DNA from: Neospora caninum Liverpool
Taxonomy: Eukaryota; Apicomplexa; Conoidasida; Eucoccidiorida; Sarcocystidae
Assembly: GCF_000208865.1 (NCBI RefSeq)
Contig: NC_018397.1
Location: forward strand, 4,865,748 to 4,929,747
Reading direction: 5' to 3'
DNA length: 64,000 nt
Part shown: positions 35,801-47,800 of the stretch, piece by piece
Layout: each line of letters starts with the position of its first letter
How positions within the stretch are numbered: position 1 is the stretch's first letter
The notes under the pieces: model-generated
The model's database searches: none
What the model was told of the DNA's origin: nothing
The model's input: only the letters and a program-made list of their open reading frames with translations
Translations under genes and position numbers: made by a program

Positions 35801-38800
35801 GTGCAGCGCCGATTGAACGACCACACAGCGAAACAGAGTTGGCCGACGTTCCAGAAAGCTCCTCGCTAGGCGGAGCTCTCAATGAACAGGACACAGCGCT
35901 TAGGCCGTCTGCTTCGGCACAAAAGTCCCAGACTTCTGCATCACGAGAAAACCACGCTCTGGAATCGGGATCAAGAGTGAGCGGCACTGAAGTCGGCGAA
36001 ACCACTGACGGTTGCTCTCCGGCGGATCACACATCCAGCAGACAGATGCCTGGGGCTTCCTCTGAGAAGCCGGAAGCGGGGCCGGGAGGGGAGACAGGGC
36101 CGCCTACTCTCCCTACAGGGGAACCTGCAGGCAAACATATGTCTCCCCCGCAGGGTGAGAGGCGCGGATCTTCGGACTCAGGAGCCGTGAGAGAGACAGG
36201 GAAAGAACTCCTCGAGGAAATTTCAAGCAGCACACAATCAAGGTCGGCGGCGCGCGGCGCAGGCAGCGTCGCGAAAGAGCCGGCGCCACCAGGTGGTTTC
36301 TCACCACAAGCTTCTCGTGACGCGCTTGCTTCTCCGGGAGAAGGGCCCAACATCAGCCCCGCATGCGGAACCTGCTCCGCGGGGACAGGAGGAGAATCGG
36401 CCGATTCTCGCTCGCGGCCGTGCGGAACGCCCGCAACTCAAACTCTAAACAGTGGGGGGAGCGATCGGTACAATAACGGCGTTGCGGCCATCACGTCCCA
36501 GGCAGCCGAGGCGTGTGCAGCTTTTAACTGTGTAGCCGAGCTGGCGCTGCAGCTTCCGGAAGCCATGGAAACTCGCGTGTATCAGTTCATCCCGGCTTTT
36601 CTTCGCGCCATTGAGCTAGGTCTGATCGGCTTTCCGCTTCCCGCGGGTGGGGACTCGCCTGGTGATGCGGGCGGAGTCAGAGAAAAGGCAGCGTGCACCG
36701 AGAGAGAATTTGGTGATGATCCTTTGCATGGTGAAAGACCACCTGCATCCCAACACGAACGTGACTCACGCAGTCGCTTTCTGGCAGGGGATCATCGGCG
36801 CAGCGTCTGCCCTGATATCGAGGAAGAACAGCCGGGTTCGGTGTCTGGACAGGAGACGTCGGTATCTGCTGGCGACGGGGTTCCGGAAACAGCTCAGCTG
36901 TTGACTGAGGATTCTTCTGGGGAAAAAACACCGCAGCAACTCCTGCTTTCCGCTTCTGATTCCAGCGTCGACGTGCCAGAATCTGCTCCGGGAATTTTCT
37001 CGTTTCTTGACGATCCACTCTGTCAGCGCTGCGAACAGATGCAGAAAGAACGCATGGACATGGCTCACAAGTTAGTGCAGCATGTGGCGCTCCAGTGCGT
37101 CTCGAAACTGATTCGCGCTTTCGGGGGGCACATGAAGGGCCGTCTTGATTTTCTGATTCAGTCAATGTTCTCTGGAGGCATCAACCGCAGCCTGTTGGAG
37201 GCTCTCCAACATCTGGTTGGCTGCCCGCACATTCACCGAGCCGTTCAGGACTTGTTTGTAGCTAATGTCCAAGCAGGTCTAGGTTCCTTCAGAAAGGCAT
37301 CACCTTCTCAGAAATCGTCTCCGTATTTTGACTCCCACTCTCAAGACATGGCGTCTACACAGCTCTTTTTCGTCAGAAAAGGAGACGCTGAGCGCCACTC
37401 AGACAAAAGCTCAATCAATGGCGACTTGGGGCACCTGACTTCTCCAACTGGCGACGAAACGACTTCGCGACCTCTTGGGCTTCAGGCAAACGAGCACACA
37501 GGCCGGCCGAGCGTCAGCGTCGCGTGCGCCCGTTGTGGAGCCCACGTCGCGCCGGCCACGCTCGGTGAAGAAGGTGGGAGCTTTGACCCGGCGGGGATGC
37601 AGGGTACTAATGCGATCGAGACAATGCTTCTGGCTATGCAGGGCGCCTTCTGGTTCGGAGTGGACGATTTCCAGGTGAGACTGGTTGTGGCCGAATGCGC
37701 GCTGCAGCTGACGCGCCACCCGCAGGCTCCCGTCCGGGCTGCGGCCGTCTTGACGGTCTGCCGTCTTCTTCTCTCGCCGTCCAAAGTCTTCGATGACCCA
37801 ACCCCCGGCGCACAGGGGCACATGCGAACTCGAAGCGAGACCAGCGGCTCCATGGAAGCCTATGCCGCGACAACTTGTGAGCCCGATGGTAGAAGAAGAT
37901 ATCCTGAGCTGTACAGTTCTCGCAAAATATCCCTTTACTCATCACACGCAAGAGACACGGGGGACACCAGGCGGGCCTTACGCCATGGTGAGACGGACGA
38001 AAACGTCGGCGCTCGAGAAGCGCGCGCGTCTGAAGACGTAGCCTGGCCCTCGGCAGGGATTCTCGAAGGCGCACGCCGCCACGCTGGGACCGTCGCCTCC
38101 GAGCACACTGGAGATTCTGTGCGCAGTCTCGTCAAATCTGACGGCACCCGCGTACCAAACAGTGTGCTTGCGCAAGACCTTGACAACAGAAGCACGCACA
38201 GCGCATGTGTAGCAGACAGCACGGTTCCGGAGCGTCCTTACGAGACATGTCGCACGAAACAAGGCGCTGTAGAGCTCCCCGGCGGCGACGCAAGCACGGC
38301 GGCCCTTGTGGCGGAGGCGGGAGATCTGCTCGGGGGCGCGCAGTTTCCTGGGGACAGGTGCGACGACCGGGAGTGGCACGCCGAGTTGGCCCGAGTAGAA
38401 CGGACCCGCGTCTGGTGGGAACAGGAACAGACGCCGCAGATGTTGTTTCTCCAGAGACAGCGAATTTTGTTAATGCTGCATGCACTGTTCCCCCAAGTGT
38501 CGACTGATGTGTCACTGGAAGTCCGAATGGCAGCCGTCCGCGCTCTTGACGAGGCGGGAGATGTCGCCACACCGCTCATGCGTCACTCGGTCGTCCTGGT
38601 GGAGTCGCTGCTGACCTTCTGTCTTGATGAAGACATCATGGTCCGCCGAAGAGCAGTCAAGGTCCTCTGCAGGTACGTTTCGAGGGTGGCCTGTCGCACT
38701 TGCGTCTGGGGAACCAGAGAGGAAGAAGAAGGTTCGTCGCCTGGTGGAGAACCAGGAGCAGCACAGGGTGGAATCCCCCCTGGTTCCACTTTCGAGTTGT

Positions 38801-41800
38801 GTGCCAGGGGAGAACAACGGGTTCTTTCGTTTGCGGCAGCTCTGCGCAGTTGAGGGGGGGGGGGGTGGGGTGGAGCGAGAGAGAAAGGTTCTGCCCCCTC
38901 AAGGCCTCCCTGTTCGGGAGGCCACCGGACAACAAAACATTCACGTTTTTCTCCGGGCAGTGTCTCGGCGCGCATTCTTGCCGGCGGTTCCGACATTGGT
39001 TTACGAGAGCGTTGTCTATGTGTTGCGTCTGTTCCTATTTCGTGGCTCGTTGTTTTTCGTGGCCGCCGGCCTGCCTTCAGGTTGTCGCGTCTTGAGCAAG
39101 CTATCCTCTCCGTTCGCGGTTTGACCGGCCTCGCCGTGAACTACATGAGTCAGATTGTTCTGTCCTCGGCTCGACGACCCTTCTGTCGTGAGGCGGTGCC
39201 CCACGTTGCCGAGCTCTTGGCCTCCCTCTGCGTCTCTGCCCGTTCGCTTCTGGCGGCGTTCATTCGCCCTGCCGTTGAGTTGATCGTCGCGCACCTCAGG
39301 CGAGCTGTCTTGGGCGACTCGGACAGCCAAAGTGCCAGCTTCCCCGGTGGACAAGTCGCCAGCCGCGCGCGCACATCGTTCTCAGTTTATTACCCCATGG
39401 CCCAACATTTGCTTCACCCCGGCAGAGGCGAGACGAGCGACGCAGAGGATGTCCACGAGAAGCGCGAACCCGGCGAGGCGGTCGGCGGATCCCACGACCT
39501 TCGAGAAGTCAGTGGCGTTACAGAGGGAGGGTGCACGGACGACAGAAGGCCAGCGACCGCTCTCTTCGTGGAGAAGTTGAGTTCGTTAGACGATGGCGAC
39601 AGCAGCGACGACTGGGGGCTGAGAGACCTTGCGCGAGAAGCGGCCGGAGACGAACTCGGGTTCTCGTCCCCGCTGGGTGGCGATGGCGCGCCTTGTGGTG
39701 GCGTGACGCGCTTCCAGCAGACCCGCGACCGGGCGTTGTCGTTCTCAGACGGGGCAGTGAAGAAAGACGGAAGGAAACGGTGCACGGATAAATGCCCAAG
39801 TTGCGGCAGCTCACATCGGGGGCATGTGCAGGTCCTTCTGGAGACTCTGGAGAAGTTCTGCGCGGTCGCTGATCGGCAGCTGCTTCAAGAGATCTTCGTG
39901 CAAGTTCTGCCCATGCTGCAAGTGGTTATTACGGTAAGTGGTCGGCGTGTAGGGGAAAATGCAGTGAGTACCGGCTAGGAATGTTCCGAAAGCTCGCGGG
40001 ATGTATGACCTAACTGAACTCTCTGTTCGACACGAAGTGAATGTACAGCTGGGCCTTCTGCGCCGTGACCCTGTTGTGAAGAAGGCCACAACTGCGGGTG
40101 GGCGTCCGCAGGTCCCCGAGGACCGGGACCGTTTCCTCGAGAACGCCCTCGGCAGTTTCGTTTGCGTCCGCCTAGGGGGGGGCGGCAGAGACAGCACATC
40201 CACATGCTTGTTTCTTTGTACAGCGTCCAGTGAACGTGTCGGAGAGCAGCCAGATTTGCTGCTATCCCGCGGGGACCGGCCTGCTGCCAAGACCGGTCGG
40301 TGACGACTCTACGCTCGTCCAGGCATGCGCCTCATCAGAGCCACTCCCGGGGCCCTCTGATCGCGTGAACGAGACAGGCTTGCCGCGTGTGCTTCGCAGA
40401 GGAATCCTGCTGGGCATCCGACGTCCCAGGCCATGGCTCTGCTTGAGTTTTTTTTATGCGTGTTTCGCTTTGGTAGATGCGAAGGTCTCTAGGTTTTGCT
40501 GTTTTTGGTGTGTTCTCCAGAGACCGAGTGAAGACGGCCAGTGCTCCGCTGGTGTCTCCCTGCTGGTTGCCTTGATCCGGCAAACGGGAAACTGCACCCT
40601 TACACCCGACCATCGCCGCATCCTCCTGCGTACTTTTATACGCGTTCTCGTGCCGCTCCTGCGACAGAGAGAACGGAAGCTGAAGCTGCAAGTCATGCGT
40701 GCAGTCGGCACTTTGGGTGCGATTGCGCCAGAGATCTACAATGCTGACGATGGCGCACCAACGGCGCATCTTGTGTGGCACAGAGGAGCAGCCACGGAGG
40801 GGCACGAGGGCGCTCACCCAAGCACAGGTCCCGCTGACAGCCGCGCCTGGAGGGAACCAGGAAGGGAGGGTGGCATGCGTGTCCCCTCGGAAGAAAAGAC
40901 AACAGGCGAGCAACGTACCGATGGCTTCCGATGGACCAGCCTTAGACAGATGGACAGGTCCGGTCTCCAAGAGGGAAGCGGTAAGCTGAGGACAACGTGT
41001 TGTGGCCAGCAATGCAGAAGAGAAGCACAACATGGACTCATAGCTTTCGGCTATGTCAAAAGCTACCTATAACGAAGAAATCTGCCGGATAGGACCGAAC
41101 CCGTGCAGGACGATCGACACACCTGGTGACCTTGCTCTGTTTTGTTCGCTGTTACGCTCCTTGCTGAACTTTTTTCCAGAGATGGACTCGCCCTGCCTTT
41201 CGAGCCACTCTCTGGCAGAGTATCCGTACACGCTGGACAGGACAGGCTGTTGGCGGGTGCCTCTGAGAGGGCTTTAATCCTGTTCTGCGTCACTGCAGAG
41301 GAATCGTTTTTGTAATTCTAACGATGCAGACTCTCACGAGCACTGTGACAGAGGACCACAAGCGGAGCTACGTCAGGCGAGCTCCGTCTGTCATATGGTC
41401 ATTCGTCGTGGCTTCCTGCAGATGAGACTGCGTTCATGATGTGCTGTTTGGAGCCTCAGGGCACAGCCACATGGCCACGCCAAGCTGGGTCGAACCGCTT
41501 TGCCGAGTGTCCGTGCTGCGCTGCTTGTTCTTCTCTGTGCGAACATGCGCCTATCCATGCGTTTCCTTGCGATGTCGACATCTTGCACAGATCCGTGTAC
41601 GGCAGAGACGCTCGCCGCGGCGTCTCTAGTTGAAGCCATATACGCCTCGCACGCGATCGGCGGCAAGAATCGACCTGGGACCTTCTCGGTTTTCCGGCCT
41701 GCTCGTCGGGTGACTGTTGATGACCCGCTTGTGAACGACACCTTCACGAGCGTCGACAGGCTCGGAGGCGGGGCGAGCAGAGGCGCCACCACCAAAGAAG

Positions 41801-44800
41801 GAACAGGTCTGGACGATGCCGAAGAAACGTGTCGTGGAGGTTTGGTCCATGGACGAGGTAAGCGTCGACGTCCTCAGGGGGACTGAAAGTTCTCGAGTCG
41901 AGTTTGGCTCACAGCGCTTGAGGCCAAACGCCTCACCTGTGGAGCCTGGTACTTTTGCACTCAAAGTTCGCTGTGACGTGAATGGTCAGGGAGACTTGAA
42001 GGGATGCTACACTGGTGGCGACCCTGGCAGAGGAGACCCTCGCCCCTCTGCCCCGCATCCCACGCGCGTACGTGGTTGTGTCTCTTGGCGACTGTAGGGT
42101 AGCCTGTGGGGGCGTCTTCAAGTATACTTGCCCTGTAGTTGCTGCAGCTGGAGAGGTATTGCGAGAAGCCTGGGGAGAGCCAAGAGAAGACACGCCGCGC
42201 TCTGTCTGGCACCGGTTGTTAGTTGTGCAGCCAAGTCGCCCTTGCCTATAGCTGGTTCGAATTGGACAGAAGGTGCCGCACTTCCAGGTTCGCTCCTTGC
42301 TACGTGGACATGCACGTTCTGCACGCCGATCGTGTGGTGCGGTTCTTTCAGACGTCTTTTGGTTAACTCGGCGCTGTTTGACGGTGCTGACGAACGTCGC
42401 CCATGACCCCAGTCTTTCCCATCTTCACTTAACGGCCTTCGTCGCTATGGCTCGAATCGTGCGTTCCTACTTGGTGCAAAATCCTCGGATGTCCAGCGTC
42501 TCTGGCGTCCCCATGCCGGCAGAGAGCCTGCGGCACGATATGCTGTACCATGTGTCCAACGACGTGCTCCCGCCTTCCCGAGGCTCCGTTTCGCAACGTG
42601 GGAGCTGGAACCAGATCCTGGGGGGAGAAACTGGTGCAGAGCTGGCGTCGCAAGCGTTACCCTCGATGCTGCCTCAGTTTCTCCAAACAGCGGCCTCTCT
42701 TTTAACGGCGTCGGGATTGTCTGGCGAGCAGCGACTGGCGATCTTAGCAACCTTGGAGCAAGTGCCGTCGCTGTACAAACACACCCCGTGTCAGACGTCG
42801 CTAACTTTCCTCGATGTCCTTTTCGACCTCTTGGACCAGCGGCTGGCTGAGCTCAGGGTGGAGTGTCAACATCTTCCTCACACACGCGCGAAAGTGCCAG
42901 GCAGTTCTGGTTGGCCGTCCGACTTCGCCGAGCAGTCAAAGAGTGAGCGTCTCAGTGAACGCAGACAGGGTCCGCGACCTGAAGGCCACGCGCCTCCCAG
43001 ATCCCCGCACACCGGCCCCGAAAGGGTAGCGCGCAGCGGATCCCGACCGGGCCTTGCCAGAAGAGTTGACTCACATGGGTTTTCCTCACGCACACTCTCC
43101 ACAGTCGCGCAGCGAAAGACGCTTTCGGCAGTGCCGTCGCGTTCCCCAGCAGCGATGCGTCGTGGACGAGCCGCAGGAATCGCCGCAGCTTTCTCGAGAC
43201 GCGCCTGGGATGTTGTGCGTGGGAAGGCACGGGAAACATCGCCCGGGAGGAACCGCAGCGAATGGCGTTTGTCGATAATCGACTGTGATCCGTCGTCGAG
43301 CGACAGCTACGATTCGACGTCAGATTCGTCTCTTAGTGGCGATGGGCAAGACTTGGACAGCATCTCTGCAGATGAGGACCCACTGGACCCTTCGACGGAG
43401 GTTCTGGATGAGTATGGAGCGGTCAAAGGGGATTGGTGGCCTGCGGACACGTCCAGTACAGCTGAAAGGGAGATCTGGATCCTTCTGCCTCTTCTCGAGA
43501 TTTTCCTGACGAAACTGCCAGGCCGGATCACGCACTACAGCAGCCGTGCGGCTCGGCAGCTTCAGGAGCTCCTGCATATTCGACGTTGCTGCCCCCACAC
43601 GGCCCTCGCGGAGCGGGCGCTTCAGACGCTCCAGCGATGTGCCTTGATCCTGCGACCTACCGTCGGCCACCAGATCCTGTTCCTTGCTCAGCTCTGCACG
43701 GTTCCGTCAATGTCTCCTTCATCCTTTCTGGTGTCCGGCGAAGTCGCGGCGCCGGTGACCGCCCGCATTGCGGACCTGTTCTGTGAAGATCAAGACAGTG
43801 CCGCGCGACGCTTCGATCGCTGGCTGCTCACTGAGCAGAAACGGGAGCAGGCGGGGTCTCTCCGGTGCAGATGCTGCTGCTGCTCTGCAGCGCCTCTGCA
43901 GCTCCGACTGGCGCTCCTAAAAACTGTAGAAACCCTGTTGGCCGACTGCGGCTTCCCACTGCTTCTGGGAGGCACCATGTGCCGCCTCATGAGCATTCTG
44001 CATTGTGCGGATGATGAGGGCGTTCCGGTCGAGCTGCGAGAGCAGGTCCTCTCCGTGGTTGAGACTGTCCGGTACCTCTTTCCCAAAGAAGCCGGAGTGT
44101 ACGTACGCCAGCTCCAAAAGGCCATAGTCGCTTCCGGAAAGCCGTATCTTACCGATGGCAGCTTCGTGGGGAAGCAACCGAGTCCTCCGCCGCCCGCTCC
44201 TCCCTCTTCCATTGACCTCCACGCGACCCTCCAGCAGGGAGACTCCGAGGCTTCGTGGGGCCGTGACGCTCGCGGAGAGCCGCTACCCCCAGAGGCGAGG
44301 AGCGCACCTGATAGCACCGGGCTTCGCTCCACGTCTGTTTCCGCAGACCCCAGAAGGACATCCGAGGAAACGCGCCCACGCCCTTCTGCGCAGGCCGCGA
44401 AGACCTCGATTCACATTCGAGGTGTTCCCGAAGCGTCCACTCCAGAGCTGCGCCCGGCGCGGCATTCGTGGAGCATGAGTGGCTCGGCAACGCAGCATCA
44501 GCTGGGTGACAGTGATCCGGAAAACAGCGAGGTATCTTTAGAGGGGCGACTCTCGGAGCCGGGGCCTTTCGTGCAGAACCCAGGACGGGCCTTACTGAGA
44601 CACGCAGGAATTTGCCGGGGGGACACCCTGCAGGGCGCTTCGTGGGCAACGACGCACCCCGCAGTCGCCAACCTCGACACGATCCGAGAGATATCCGAGA
44701 CGGAGAAGAGGCTAGGCGACAGCGAGGACGACACGTTCGACTCTGGACAACGCGTCTTGGATCAAGCACTCGGGGACGAGCACCGCAGACACCATAAAAG

Positions 44801-47800
44801 AGAGAAGCCAGATGCGCGAGAAAGAAGAATGACACGACGCACGAGGTATCAGAAGAAACACGCGACGCGGAGGCGGAGCGAGGGTTTACACTCGCGGACG
44901 GGCGAGACTGCGCACGAGCTCTGGACAAACTGCGACTTGTAAGTGTGCTTTTGGAAAGAACCTGAAGGACGCACCTGGCGCAAACGAGGGATAATAGAGA
45001 GAGGCAGATCACCTCTGTCAGATTGAGGGGTTTCAGTGTTCTGGAGCCACGAACGTCCCGCGAAGCGATAGTGCTGGGGGTAGACAACGCTCTGGCGGAA
45101 GGAACCAAGTTGCGTGCTCCGTGAACGGTGGGCAGACGACGTCTGCCGTCTCGAGAATAGTACGTGACCACTGCGTTGCCGTCGGCGAAAGCAGCTGTTC
45201 AGACAGTGGAGGTTCGCGCGTGCAGGACCGTTTGCTCTTAACTCCAAAAGCGGACAACACTCGGCCGGGGACGCGATCTGACTGCGCTTCAACTAACGGA
45301 TCGGCCAAGAGAGGCAGTCCAGCTGACGCGCGTTGGCCGTCTCTCTTCACAGTGTGGAGGACCGACGTCTCCTGGAGTTTCCTTCTGCTGCCCTATCAGT
45401 TCCGTTCATCTGCGCGTGCTCACTTGATCCTTTTTGTTTGTCTGCTTCAGCAAAAATAAAGCCGAACTTCACTGTTGGTTTCGGAATGTCTCTCTGGCGA
45501 TGCTAAAGGAATGTCGCGCCCCAGTGGTACGGGCTTGCCTGCCAGTCGCCCTGCAAGACCCCAGCGTCACTGCATCTCTACTGTCTGCAGTTTTTCTGAC
45601 CTACTGGGCATCGTGCTGCAGCAAGGGTGCTCTCTATCAGATGTACCAAGTGGGGTAAGGAGTCATCACGGAAGACGAAGAGGCTCCATCGAGTGGACAC
45701 ACTCACTTTGTTTTGCGCGAACATCGCTCTTTCGAAGACGGCTTTAAGCGGGGCAGACGCACCTCTCGCAGCCAAACAAAGAGGAAGGCGCCTTAGGCCA
45801 GCACGCTGTTTCTTACCGTGTGTGGTGGGACGCTGTGCATTGCTGGGCGTGAGGTTTTAGCTGAGAGTGGTGCATTCTCGAGTGCACTGGCCACCAGGTT
45901 TTTGAGGAGCTGCGTTTCGAGAGGGGAATGCGACTGGCTGAATAGTGGCAGTATGGGTCTCCTCGTAGCCTCGTTCCGTGTATCATCCTGCACGGGGAAG
46001 GCTCTGAGTGGCCATCCTCCCGCACCGTGCTTCCGCTTTTTCACAGTGTTTCCCTGCCTACACGTTCTCCCGCGCCTTGCGCTGCAAACGACTGCGCATT
46101 TGCGCAGGGACCGGTACACCTAGCCTGGCCTCGGGTAGACCGGCGACAGATAAATATCTCTTGGATGATTTTATATTAGCGGCTACATGTCAGTCAAACA
46201 TGCGAATTTTAGGTTTTTGCGGTGTCGCCGGGCGTGTTCCCTCCCCGACTGCAGTTCGCCATTGAGCTGTTTGGTAATTTGTGTAGCGCTGTGTTTGGGC
46301 GCTTGCTCGTTTTGCCAATGCTCTCTCTAGATCTTCGAGGCCGACTTTGGCAATGACTTGCTTCATTTCTGAGATACTCAGCCGTGTGCCATGAACGCAG
46401 AGGCACCTTCTCGTCTCTCTATGCGTTTCTTTCCTCAGGCGAGGTTTGCGAGGTGTTCTCCTCTGCCCCGACGTGACGGTGCCCGCGCTTCGGCGGGTGC
46501 TAGGGCTGATCGAGATGATTGAGCAACAGCGCTGGCCGTTGCCTGTGGACACTCAACTCCTCGCTGCAGTAGCCGAAAAGTGCCAGGCGAATGCGAAGGC
46601 GATTCGTTATCGTGAGGAGCTTTGGCTAGCGGATCCAGGTAAGCCAAAACAACCGGAGATACTTTTGTTCCAAATGAAGGTAGCGAACATATATCCTTAC
46701 AAGAAACACTTTCGTTACGAGAAGCCGTAGGCTCTGACACTCGACGGCCGGAAACTTCTCACCCAAAGGCAGCCGTCGAGGCCCGGAACCGTTTTGAGCC
46801 GGGGGAAGCGCGCAAAGCATTTTAGCTGGCCCGTCTCCCGAAGCGGACCGGGGGAACGCGGAAAGACTCCATCCAGAAGCTGATTTTCTCAGCGCACTGT
46901 GCACGGCGCGCGTGGCCAGCTTTTTTTCGAGAGCTGTTGATCCCCAAATCCAGCAAAGACATGGAGCGCCAGCTCCACAAAGTTGACGGCCTTTTGTCTG
47001 TCACGCCGCGCTCGGACGCGGCTGTGTTCTTGGCTGTGAGCGTCGAACGCTGCTGAGCGACTTGCGTGCGCCTGATGGCCTTTCGACCGGCATCGATTTG
47101 CGCTGTCGAGCTCCTCTGTGCTGCTGCCGGTCGCAGGAGGCTCGGTGGAGGCGCTGATTCGTCTCAGCCACGGGGCGCAACAGTTGGAGGCTGCTCGAGG
47201 CATCCTGGCGCATGCGCAGAAGAAACTGCGCCTCCCGGTGAAGGAGTGCTGGTACGTCCAGCTGGGCGACTGGGAGCAGGCGTTGGAGGCGTACGAGCAA
47301 CGCGAGCGAGAAGACCCGAGCAACGCGGAGTGGCTGAAGGGCAAAATGCGGTATGTCACACGAGACACCGGCGAGAAGGGGAAGTTTTCGGAACACGAGG
47401 AAGCGACGAGGCGCCATGGTTGCAGCCTCTGGAGGAAGCTTAGGGAAACCCATCCCCCTCATTCGTTGACACGCAGGCCATGGGGGGGAGGGCGTCGGAG
47501 ATGTGCCACGGGGTGCATTTTCAGGCGGACCAGGAGGCTGGGAAAAGTGCTGCGGATGCGGGAATCGAGCAGCCTGTTCCACGGCATGCCGCGTGCTGTG
47601 GCCGACACCGGCGCCCATCGCGGTTGAAGTTCATGAGATGAGAGAAGAAGCCTCCCGCTGTTTGGTGTTCAGGTGCCTTCGCGCTCTTGGAGAGTGGGAG
47701 CGTTTGGCCGTCTTGGCTGACGACCTCTGGCAAGACGACCCCTCGCAGTTCTCGCCTTACGGCGCCGGCAACTACACCTCTCTGCGCTCCGGCTCCGACA

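Noticed and set aside
44149..45171. 340-codon frame on the - strand
   Set aside because: It is antisense to the TOR insert after the HEAT repeats, is Arg/Ser/Pro-rich and has no domain; the + strand frame carries the conserved sequence.
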